Assembly: GCA_023228385.1 (NCBI GenBank)
Contig: JALOBF010000074.1
Span: 1-7,383 of the forward strand
Source: Bacilli bacterium
GTDB taxonomy: Bacteria; Bacillota_I; Bacilli_A; ML615J-28; CAG-698
Reading direction: 5' to 3'
Length of the DNA stretch: 7,383 bases
The translations under genes and the position numbers were made by a program. Below are positions 1-6,900 of this stretch, piece after piece. Positions within the stretch are counted from its first letter, which is position 1. Each line of letters opens with the position of its first letter. Below the pieces are notes generated by a model that saw only the letters and a list, made by a program, of their open reading frames with translations, made no database searches and was not told the origin of the DNA.

Positions 1-207
1 TTCGGCCCAATTGTTATCGGTAACTTTTGTATATTGAAGATAAGTTGTCTCCGCATCCGAATGCCAACTGACATTCATTTCCGTCGACATATCGGTGCCG
101 GGATTAGTAATAATATTGTAAGCATCGCCGCTGGCCGCCTTAATCTTCACAAAACACAACAAAAAGATAAGTATCGTAATTGCTGAAAACTGAATAAACT
201 TCTTCAT
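1..207 (-). CDS. Secreted purple-acid-phosphatase-like metallophosphoesterase, N-terminal part (runs off the window)
   Basis: Sixty-nine codons are open from ATG at 207 to the window edge, with no stop. The start is fixed by a perfect AGGAGG five bases upstream. Residues 1-24 look like a Sec signal peptide: MKKF, a hydrophobic core ITILIFLLCFV, then KIKA followed by ASG, giving likely signal peptidase I cleavage after A24 or A25. The mature start, NIITNPGTDMSTEMNVSWHS then TYLQYTKV, resembles the fibronectin-like N-terminal domain of purple acid phosphatases (P-G-x-D, x-V-S-W, then a Y-x-Q-Y strand). In that family this domain precedes a calcineurin-like metal-dependent phosphatase domain, which would lie outside this window. 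The exported location is well supported. The enzyme assignment rests on this short stretch only, and another fibronectin-type extracellular protein is possible. It is divergent from psuG across a 108-base gap. Confidence 0.6.
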   Translation of the reverse strand, partial: MKKFIQFSAITILIFLLCFVKIKAASGDAYNIITNPGTDMSTEMNVSWHSDAETTYLQYTKVTDNNWAE

Positions 208-212
208 ATCAT

Positions 213-218
213 CCTCCT
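213..218 (-). promoter_or_regulatory. Ribosome binding site AGGAGG of the secreted phosphoesterase gene
   Basis: A perfect AGGAGG on the minus strand sits five bases before the ATG at 207. It decides the start, because the ATG at 212-210 is out of frame and directly abuts the site. Confidence 0.85.
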
Positions 219-232
219 ATATCTCCATTAGT

Positions 233-241
233 ATTATATCA
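233..241 (-). promoter_or_regulatory. Extended -10 promoter of the secreted phosphoesterase gene
   Basis: The minus strand reads TGATATAAT, a consensus extended -10 (TG-n-TATAAT). No good -35 lies 17 bases upstream, which is tolerated with an extended -10. The expected transcript start is near 226, a few bases before the AGGAGG. Confidence 0.5.
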
Positions 242-247
242 AAACAA

Positions 248-297
248 TCAACAAAAAACCAGTAAATATTTATAATTGGTAAAATTAATGTTATAAT
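248..297 (+). promoter_or_regulatory. Promoter region of psuG with two candidate -10 boxes
   Basis: One candidate is TCAACA (248-253), 17 bases, TATAAT (271-276), predicting a start near 283 and a leader of about 33 bases. The other is an extended -10, TGTTATAAT (289-297), which would start the transcript near 304, on the Shine-Dalgarno itself. The first fits translation better. TTATAAT occurs twice, at 270-276 and 291-297, exactly 21 bases apart. The region overlaps the upstream part of the divergent promoter. Confidence 0.5.
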
Positions 298-315
298 ATA
301 AACAGGAGAAAAATT

Positions 316-1248
316 ATGAACAAATTTATTCATATCAACAATGAAGTAAAAAGAGCTTTACTTACCAAAAATCCGATTGTCGCCTTAGAATCAACAATTA
401 TTGCGCACGGAATGCCTTATCCGCAAAACATGGCAATGGTGAAACAAGTCGAAGCAATTATCCGCGAATGCGGGGTTACCCCGGCCACAATTGCCGTCAT
501 TAACGGTGAAATCCATGTCGGTTGTGATTGTGATGAGCTTGAATACCTAAGCAAACGCGGCCGCGAAATTCCCAAAGCGGGAAAAAGAGATCTAGCTTAT
601 TTAATCAGCCAAAGTAAAGACGGAGCCACTACTGTCGGTGCCACTGCCTATATTGCCGCCGCCGTCGGCATTAAAATTTTCGCAACCGGAGGAATCGGCG
701 GCGTTCATCGTAACGCCGAAAAAACTTTTGATATCTCAAATGATTTAGAAGCAATTAGCGACTGTAATGTTGCCGTGGTTTCGGCCGGGGCAAAAGCAAT
801 TCTTGACTTGCCGCGAACACTCGAATACCTAGAAACCAAAGGGGTTGAAGTCATTGGCTATCGAACCGACTTTTTCCCCGCTTTCTATACCGCCAAAAGC
901 CCAATTCGCGTTAATCACCGACTTAATACTCCGAAAGAAATTGCCCATTATCTTAAAATTAAAAATGAACTCGATATCAAAAGCGGAGTAATTATCGCTA
1001 ATCCGATTCCGGAGGAACTTGAGATTAAAGCTGAAGAAATCGAAGCAAAGATTGCAGAGGCCATACAGGCCGCTGCATCGGAAAATATAACCGGGAAAGA
1101 TTTAACTCCTTACCTTCTTTTTAAAATTAAAGAACTGACCAAAAACCGCAGTCTTGATGCCAATATCGTATTGGTCTATAATAACGCATATCTTGCCGCA
1201 GTAATTGCGAAAGCATTAAATGAATATGAAAAAGAGCTTAAGGTATAA
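316..1248 (+). CDS. psuG: Pseudouridine-5'-phosphate glycosidase
   Basis: This cytoplasmic enzyme reversibly cleaves the C-C glycosidic bond of pseudouridine 5'-phosphate to uracil and ribose 5-phosphate. At 310 residues it is full length for the family (E. coli about 312). Recognised blocks are VALESTIIAHGMPYPQN (22-38), the KDGATTVGAT stretch (101-110), ATGGIGGVHR (123-132) and VVSAGAKAILDL (154-165). Aligning from memory with E. coli PsuG at a constant offset of six, the expected catalytic residues are present: E25, K87, H131, D143 (metal ligand), the Schiff-base lysine K160 and N283. The start has AGGAG at 304-308, seven bases before ATG. The usual partner, the pseudouridine kinase psuK, is not next to it: upstream is a divergent gene and downstream a terminator, so it appears monocistronic. 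The last codons form the 5' arm of the terminator hairpin. Confidence 0.95.
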   Translation: MNKFIHINNEVKRALLTKNPIVALESTIIAHGMPYPQNMAMVKQVEAIIRECGVTPATIAVINGEIHVGCDCDELEYLSKRGREIPKAGKRDLAYLISQSKDGATTVGATAYIAAAVGIKIFATGGIGGVHRNAEKTFDISNDLEAISDCNVAVVSAGAKAILDLPRTLEYLETKGVEVIGYRTDFFPAFYTAKSPIRVNHRLNTPKEIAHYLKIKNELDIKSGVIIANPIPEELEIKAEEIEAKIAEAIQAAASENITGKDLTPYLLFKIKELTKNRSLDANIVLVYNNAYLAAVIAKALNEYEKELKV

Positions 1249-1280
1249 CTTCACTTAAGCTCTTTATTTGTATTTTTATA
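1231..1280. terminator. Intrinsic terminator of psuG, usable from both strands
   Basis: A perfect 12-bp inverted repeat (1231-1242 with 1254-1265; arm AAAGAGCTTAAG) has an 11-base loop that contains the psuG stop codon (1246-1248). On the plus strand it is followed by ATTTGTATTTTTATAATT. On the minus strand the stem is followed by a T-run completed at 1233-1229, so it can also end the RNA transcribed leftward from 1459. The 5' arm is coding sequence for the PsuG C-terminus. Confidence 0.85.
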
Positions 1281-1287
1281 ATTAATA

Positions 1288-1460
1288 TACCCAGGAAGCC
1301 GTTATTAGTATGTGAAACCTGCAATTCCACACGGTGGAAATCTCTAATGTGCACATCTTTGGGATTCTTATTTAAAACAAGCTTTCACGCCCGATATGCC
1401 TCAATCTCCCATATCATTTCGTTCGGTTCGCATATGGTAAAAAGGCGAACTTCCCAGGTA
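1288..1460 (-). ncRNA. Structured non-coding RNA candidate, family not assigned
   Basis: Leftward transcription from the consensus promoter at 1466-1494 should begin at about A1459. The two ends pair in an 11-bp helix (1460-1450 with 1298-1288). Its two central positions are tandem G-U/U-G pairs on the minus strand but C-A mismatches on the plus strand, which favours a minus-strand RNA. Inside, GTGAAA (1388-1383) plus CTTG (1381-1378) pairs with CAGGTTTCAC (1321-1312). TTCCAC (1339-1334) pairs with GTGGAA (1330-1325) over a three-base loop. GATATG (1415-1410) pairs with CATATC (1398-1393), and GTTCGC (1450-1445) can pair with GCGAAC (1431-1426). No ORF with a ribosome site lies here, and no coding gene follows on either strand, so it is not an evident riboswitch. 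The transcript could continue to the terminator near 1229, about 230 nt. 6S RNA is one candidate, but I could not match its layout. SRP RNA, tmRNA, RNase P RNA and 5S rRNA hallmarks are absent. Confidence 0.62.
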
Positions 1461-1465
1461 ATTAT

Positions 1466-1494
1466 ATTATAAATCATCGAGTCGGCTTTGTCAA
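1466..1494 (-). promoter_or_regulatory. Full-consensus promoter driving the non-coding RNA
   Basis: The minus strand carries TTGACA (1494-1489), a 17-base spacer and TATAAT (1471-1466), matching the sigma-70/sigma-A consensus at all twelve positions with optimal spacing. The predicted start is A1459, which falls at the base of the RNA's closing helix. The -35 box and most of the spacer lie inside the last codons of the AGCS gene, so promoter and coding sequence overlap. Confidence 0.85.
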
Positions 1495-2781
1495 GGCGGC
1501 AATATCTGGCATACCGCCGGCAAAATATCTTTTCAATTCCCGATCGAAAACTTTACTTAGCTTTAGTAGGGCATAGATATTAAAAACACCTAAAATAACG
1601 ATGCCAGTATCAACGACATTAAAAATCGATTTTGTGGAGTTATTAACCCCAATTATTATTCCCACTAAAAAAAGACATTTATACAAAAAAAGATAAGTAT
1701 TCTTCTTCCTTTTTTTATTGATTAAATATAAAAGATTGCTTTCACCCAAATAAAACTGACTGACAACCGTTCCGATTGCAAATGTAAACAAGAAAAAGAA
1801 AGATATATATTTCCCAAAAAGACCAAGTGTCTCTTCAAAAACATATAATATTAAATCACAACCGGAATAAGCACTCGGATTAATATTATAGATGAGAATA
1901 ACCAAACCGGTTAAACTGCATAAGACAATGGTATCAACAAAAATACCGACGACACAAATAAATCCTTGCTTTAGTGGATAATCAATATCGGCCATCGCAC
2001 TTATCGTCGGCATTGTTCCCAAACCGGCTTCATTTGAAAACAAACTGCGTTTAAAACCGACAATCATGCACGAACCAAAGGCACCGGCGGAAAGAGCCGA
2101 TAAACTAAATGCTTCGCGGAAAATCGTACAGAAAACAAACGGAAGGTAAACTATATTACAAAGCACAATCAACACTGTAATCACAAAATAGCCAATGGCC
2201 ATTACCGGTACAAGTTTCTCACAAAAAGCGATAATGGTTTTTGTCCCTTTAAATATAACAAAATAAGTAAATAAAAACAATCCAATCAATATCAGTAAAC
2301 GATCAATGCCGAAAGTAAGATGTATAGTTTCACTAACGGTATTAACTTGGATTGGCTGAAAAAATATCGTGTTGGATAACACTAAAAAAAACGAAAATAT
2401 AAAGGCGAGAAAACCGTTGTTTAAGCCCTTTTTAATATAAAAGCAAGCGCCGCCGCGATATTCATCACTGATTTTTTCTTTATGCAACTGACCCAAGGTA
2501 TTTTCCATTAATGAAAATACGGAAGAAAATACGGCGAATACCCACATCCAAAACAACGCCCCGGCTCCGCCATAAATCACGGCCGTGGAAATCCCAACAA
2601 TATTACCGGTACCGATATGAGAGGCCAGTGAAACCATAAAAGCCTGATATGACGATCTGTTTTTTTCTTTCAACAACACTTTTTTCGTTTCCTGAAAAGC
2701 ACGAAATTGAATAAAACGATATTTAAAAGAAACAACTACGGCAATAATAAAAAATATAATCGTAACCAGACCAAGTATCAC
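1474..2781 (-). CDS. AGCS-family sodium:amino-acid (alanine/glycine) symporter
   Basis: This is a polytopic membrane carrier expected to import a small neutral amino acid with Na+ (AGCS/AlsT family). Family hallmarks are SLASHIGTGNIVG (51-63, with the GTGN substrate/ion region), GGAGALFWMWVFAVFS (71-86, close to the PROSITE signature but ending in S rather than the usual G), YRGGACFYI (108-116) and GFKRSLFSNEAGLGTMP (242-258). Next comes a hydrophobic FVDTIVLCSLTGLVIL (281-296), and GES (346-348) stands where GE is usual. Length 435 is slightly below typical (about 450-480), mainly from a short N-terminus with one membrane segment (2-20). The start is GTG at 2781, chosen because AGGGG lies six bases upstream. 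The block usually reading SAPIAHAAA is TMPTISAMA, so substrate specificity is uncertain. The 3' end contains the promoter of the downstream RNA, and no separate terminator is visible before that RNA. Confidence 0.9.
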   Translation of the reverse strand: MILGLVTIIFFIIAVVVSFKYRFIQFRAFQETKKVLLKEKNRSSYQAFMVSLASHIGTGNIVGISTAVIYGGAGALFWMWVFAVFSSVFSLMENTLGQLHKEKISDEYRGGACFYIKKGLNNGFLAFIFSFFLVLSNTIFFQPIQVNTVSETIHLTFGIDRLLILIGLFLFTYFVIFKGTKTIIAFCEKLVPVMAIGYFVITVLIVLCNIVYLPFVFCTIFREAFSLSALSAGAFGSCMIVGFKRSLFSNEAGLGTMPTISAMADIDYPLKQGFICVVGIFVDTIVLCSLTGLVILIYNINPSAYSGCDLILYVFEETLGLFGKYISFFFLFTFAIGTVVSQFYLGESNLLYLINKKRKKNTYLFLYKCLFLVGIIIGVNNSTKSIFNVVDTGIVILGVFNIYALLKLSKVFDRELKRYFAGGMPDIAALTKPTR

Positions 2782-2943
2782 TGCTTACCCCTGATTAATT
2801 ATATAAGGTTACCGGGATAAATATGAATAAAACTCGGTTCTTCTAACATTAAAAATGATATAATATTATCGATAACCGATTATAATATATAATTAACAAA
2901 AAAAATGACGAAACTTGCTTTATTTGATAATTGAGGTAAACTT
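2782..2943. promoter_or_regulatory. Divergent AT-rich intergenic region between the AGCS and radical SAM genes
   Basis: These 162 bases must hold both promoters. TATAAT occurs on the plus strand at 2859-2864 and 2881-2886, and on the minus strand at 2884-2879 and 2803-2798, but none has a convincing -35 at 16-18 bases. A perfect 10-bp palindrome, TTATCGATAA (2866-2875), lies in the middle and could bind a regulator. The plus-strand gene has GAGG at 2933-2936, seven bases before its ATG. Confidence 0.4.
2788..2792 (-). promoter_or_regulatory. Ribosome binding site AGGGG of the AGCS gene, supporting a GTG start
   Basis: AGGGG on the minus strand lies six bases before GTG at 2781. No ATG in a better position precedes the first hydrophobic segment, so this site decides the start. 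Confidence 0.7.
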
Positions 2944-3888
2944 ATGAACTCCTTTACACCGCAGCACCGTTATTATTCACTTGATACTTACTTAAAAAAA
3001 CGATTTGGCACTAAGGTATTTAAAATTCCCTTAAATGCCGGTTTTACCTGTCCCAACCGGGACGGAACGCTGAGCAATCAAGGTTGTTTTTTTTGTTCAG
3101 CAATGGGAAGCGGCGAATACGCCGGAAACCCCGATGAATCATTAGAAAAACAATTTTATAAAATTAAAAATAAAATGCATGAAAAATGGCCGGAAGGAAA
3201 ATATATTATCTATTTTCAGGCCAATACCAACACTTATGCGCCCCTTAATCAATTACAAGAATTATATCAGGCAGCAATAAGCCTGGACCCGAATATTGTC
3301 GCTCTTAGCATTGCCACCCGCTGTGATGCGATTTGTGATGATACATTGGAATATCTCGCCGCTTTAAATAAAAGAATACCGGTATGGCTTGAAATCGGAT
3401 TGCAAAGCAAACACGAAGAAACAATGAAACGGTTAAATCTCGGTTATACCCTTGCCGCTTTTCAAACAGCGATACGAAAAATTCAGCAAAAAAAGATTGA
3501 AACCGTTGTCCATATCATTAACGGCTTACCCGGTGAAACTAAAGAAATGATGATTGAAACAGCGCGATTTCTAAACACCCAAAATATCCAAGGCGTTAAA
3601 ATTCATTCTTTATATCTGGTAAAAGGTTCGGTTTTAGGTGAAACTTTCATAAAACAACCTTTTCCTTTGCTTACCCTTTCAAAATATGTTGAGATTGTCG
3701 CCGAGCAACTGGCGATATTACAACCTGATATCGTTATTCATCGGATCAACGGTGATCCGCCCCGCGATCTTTTTATTGCTCCGCAATGGACTTTAAAAAA
3801 ATTTGTGATAATGAATGAAATAGATAAAAAAATGAGACAGTTAAATTACGTTCAAGGTTGTAAATATAATAATAAGGCATTTCATTGA
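2944..3888 (+). CDS. YhcC/YtqA-type radical SAM protein (TIGR01212 family)
   Basis: This cytoplasmic iron-sulfur enzyme belongs to the Elp3-like radical SAM group, where three cysteines bind a [4Fe-4S] cluster that cleaves S-adenosylmethionine. The cysteines are C36, C48 and C51 (C-x11-C-x2-C) in FTCPNRDGTLSNQGCFFC, the spacing expected for this family. Further family signatures are YFQANTNTYAP (90-100), WLEIGLQSKHEETMKRLN (148-165), the glycine-rich INGLPGET (192-199) and near the C-terminus HRINGDPPRDLFIAPQW (266-282). Length 314 matches E. coli YhcC (about 309). The substrate of the family is not known to me. The ATG has GAGG seven bases upstream. The gene stands alone, divergent from the AGCS gene and convergent with the beta-helix gene. 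Its last five codons and the first base of its TGA stop form the 5' arm of the terminator. Confidence 0.92.
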   Translation: MNSFTPQHRYYSLDTYLKKRFGTKVFKIPLNAGFTCPNRDGTLSNQGCFFCSAMGSGEYAGNPDESLEKQFYKIKNKMHEKWPEGKYIIYFQANTNTYAPLNQLQELYQAAISLDPNIVALSIATRCDAICDDTLEYLAALNKRIPVWLEIGLQSKHEETMKRLNLGYTLAAFQTAIRKIQQKKIETVVHIINGLPGETKEMMIETARFLNTQNIQGVKIHSLYLVKGSVLGETFIKQPFPLLTLSKYVEIVAEQLAILQPDIVIHRINGDPPRDLFIAPQWTLKKFVIMNEIDKKMRQLNYVQGCKYNNKAFH

Positions 3889-3912
3889 AAATGAAATGCC
3901 TTATTTATTTAC
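3871..3912. terminator. Intrinsic terminator between the convergent radical SAM and beta-helix genes
   Basis: A perfect 16-bp inverted repeat (3871-3886 with 3890-3905) has a nominal three-base loop, GAA; the stop TGA spans 3886-3888, so only its last two bases are in the loop. On the plus strand it is followed by TATTTACTT, a weak T-tract. On the minus strand the stem is followed by ATTATATTTA, so it probably also serves the beta-helix gene, which ends at 3938. No second hairpin was seen in the remaining 25 bases. Confidence 0.8.
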
Positions 3913-3937
3913 TTAAAAGTTTGAGTTTGTCCTAAGC

Positions 3938-6900
3938 CTACTCAAGATTACCGATTGCTTCTGTCAATGCTTCTTTCGATGCAAAGAATTCACTGTAATC
4001 AATATTCTTGGATAGTTCTGACCCATACTTGAAACGATTTGAATCGGGTGCTTCGCTGCCCCAATAATTAAACTTAGCGTTTAATTTATTTTTATCGGTA
4101 TATACCAAGACACTCTCTTCGCCTAGTTCGCCGGTTACACTGTTGTAATTGCAATTGATATGATAATTATATTTATAAACATAAGTACCATCAACCGCGC
4201 TGACGGAAGGATCCAGTTCGAAAATACAAACCGTATTACTGTCGACAACAACATCATTGAATTTGATGTTTACAACAATGCCGTCACGATAGAAGTCAAG
4301 AGAACCGTCAGTGGCAGTACCGTTATACCAATCTCCGCTATACCAAAGATTAATAACTCTGGTTGGTTTTCCGGCGGCGGCAGTCATACTAAACTTATTG
4401 TTCATAATGTCAATATCATCCATAACATTAACCAGATTCAATGAGCGATAACGGCAGCCTAAAAACTCGTTATTTTCAATAACCGTTTTGCCATAAAGTC
4501 CATAGAAATAGTTTTCGCCAAAACCATCCATAACATTATTTCTGATAATCAGATTTTCAGTATACATCAATCCGATTCCCCGAACAGTATGGTTCCCGGC
4601 CGCGGCCGATTCTCTGGTATGAATATTATCAAAAAGGTTATTTTCGATGGTTAGATATTTAACCATTTTTGCATAAGTTCCGGTCCAGGCCAGCATACCG
4701 TTAATATCAATGGCCGGACGATTGACGTTAAAATAATCTTCACGGAAAATATTATTTTTAATAACGATATTTTCCGTATTGTTTTGGATAAAGAGCTGTG
4801 AGTAATGTTTAAACTCTAACCCTTTAAACGTAATGTTTTTCGTGCTGGGAAGAATGTAAAAATCTTCGCGCGAAATCGCTTCAGCATATCTTACGGCAGT
4901 CTCATCATTAGGGTTGAGTTCGCCGTTTAGAGTTGTAATTGTTACATGACTGACTCCGACTTTAATGGTTTTGTTATATTCACCCGGCAGCAAAAACAGG
5001 GTTCCGCCCGGTTGTAATACGGCAACAGCGGCATCAACATCATTAAACAGATTGGTTCCGAAAATAAGTGTTTCTTCAATATGCTCCAAAGTGACTTCGG
5101 CGCCGGCCTCAAGATCGGTTTTCGTTTGGTCAACATAAATAGTCGGTGCTTCTAAACCGATTTTAGCATTTTTAATTTGAGCGGCTAATAGGGTCGGGTC
5201 TAGTAATTCTCCGGCTTCACCCAATAACGTATTGCCATAAAAAACTGTTTTTACAGCCGCATCAGCATTATTGTTATTATAATAAGTCATACCCGGTACT
5301 CGGAATTCATTAGCGAAAACAACAATTTCTAAATCATCCTGTTCGGTTGCCTTATGGTCAAACCGAATATCGGTTGCATCCGAGCCGTTAAAGATATTAC
5401 CTGATATTTCAATATATGTTCCTTCGGCCCGAACAACACAATCACGGAAACTAAGGGCACCGCCACCGTAAACCGAGCCGCAATTATCAAAAAGATTATT
5501 CTTAACGATAATTTCCGATGCGTTATATGGTCCGACAAAAACCGCAAATTGACCGATGTTCGTAAAAATATTGTCTTTTAGAATCAATTTCCCGGTTAAG
5601 CCGCCGCTGTTATCGCGAATTCTGATCGCATCGGTAGTGGCATCGGCAAAAACATTACTATAAATCTCAAGATTTTCAATATAAGCCAATCTGATAATAC
5701 GATCAGAAGTAAAACCGGAAAAATTATTATAAGCTATAGTAAAGTTTTTAATGCCATTTTCGGCTGAGGTTTGTTTAAACTGAATAAATCCAGTTCCGCC
5801 ATCATAAGCGGTTCCTCTGGCGTCAACGATATTATATAAGAATTTAAAACCGTCAATTAAGCCGGCCGCTTCTCCGGTAATTAATTTTTCGTTTAAAACA
5901 AATTTATAGGAAAAGCCGTTAACTGTAAAGTTCTTAATACCGGTGCCTAAGGTAATCTTACCGTCAATAAGTGCCTCGTCCCCTCTTGTCTTTTTATTGG
6001 GGTCAACATTAGCATTAGGACCTAATATAGATACATTGTCCTTGGTTACGCTAATATCGCCCGAATAAACGCCGGGCATGACAATTATTGTCGCATTGTC
6101 TTCTGCAACCGCCATTGCCGCGGGAAGAGTGGCAAAAGCATTGGTACCGACAATATACTTAAGATTGTTAACGATAATTTCAGCACCGGCTTCGGCTTCG
6201 GCCAATGTTTCATCAACTAAAATATTGTTGGCAATTTCATATCCTTGATCAAGGGCCGCAATAGCCGCATCGAGCGCGGCAAGCGTATCATAGACTACCA
6301 AGTTGCTATCGTCTTTACGATAATAACCGAATTGTGCCTCGCTGATTGTCGCTTTAGCCTCGGCACTGGTTCCATAGAAGTTATGATTAAGCACGACATT
6401 ACCGGTATTGGTTGTTTCCGAATCACTTGCATTCAACAAGTTAGCAAAATAATAGGAAACCGCCTCGCTGTCGATAAAGGCGTTATACTCGATAACCGCC
6501 GCCCAAGTTTTGCCTTTTTCTGACCAGGTTGCATAATCGGTCACATTGTCGCGGAGGCTGATATAGTTAGCGCAGTTTTCAAAATTATTGAACTTAATAT
6601 TAAAGTATGCATCCTGCGTTTCGCCGTAGCCTCTGGTTGAGATCGCACCGATTCTGGTTGAAGTTGCGGTGTAAGTTGCCGCCGCCGCACCAATATTTTT
6701 AAAACTGTTATTATAAATATTGGCATTAAGGGCAGTAACCCAAGCGCTGCCGACATAACTTCTAAAATAAATTCCGTTATAATTAAGATTTTCAAAAACA
6801 TTGTCTTCGATTGTGATATTGCCGTAGGTTGCAGCGTATTCAAATCTGATGGCATCACGGTCACCGCCGGAGAAAACATTGCCTTTAAAGGTCGCACCGG

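Noticed and set aside
150..156. Lipoprotein signal at C18 of the exported phosphoesterase
   Set aside because: The residues before the cysteine are FLL, without the small residue at -1 that a lipobox needs, and the cysteine lies inside the hydrophobic core. A KIKA/ASG signal peptidase I site fits better.
1389..1435. Tiny reading frames inside the RNA, such as ATG-ATA-TGG ending in TGA after ten codons
   Set aside because: No Shine-Dalgarno precedes them and they fall within base-paired segments.
1288..1460. 6S RNA as a firm call
   Set aside because: The long closing helix, standalone position and strong promoter fit, but the 5' half forms local hairpins rather than one clear central bubble and rod. 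I could not align it to a 6S sequence from memory, so the family is left open.
1288..1460. Riboswitch or T-box leader
   Set aside because: On neither strand does a co-directional gene follow: plus-strand transcription meets the AGCS gene in reverse, and minus-strand transcription meets psuG in reverse.
4160..4444. Plus-strand reading frame antisense to the beta-helix gene; similar ones at 6245-6523 and 7046-7297
   Set aside because: They lie wholly inside the opposite-strand gene, lack ribosome sites and recognisable domains, and reflect its repetitive composition.
4942..5136. Short minus-strand frame, and another at 5329-5547
   Set aside because: Same-strand out-of-frame shadows of the beta-helix gene without ribosome binding sites.
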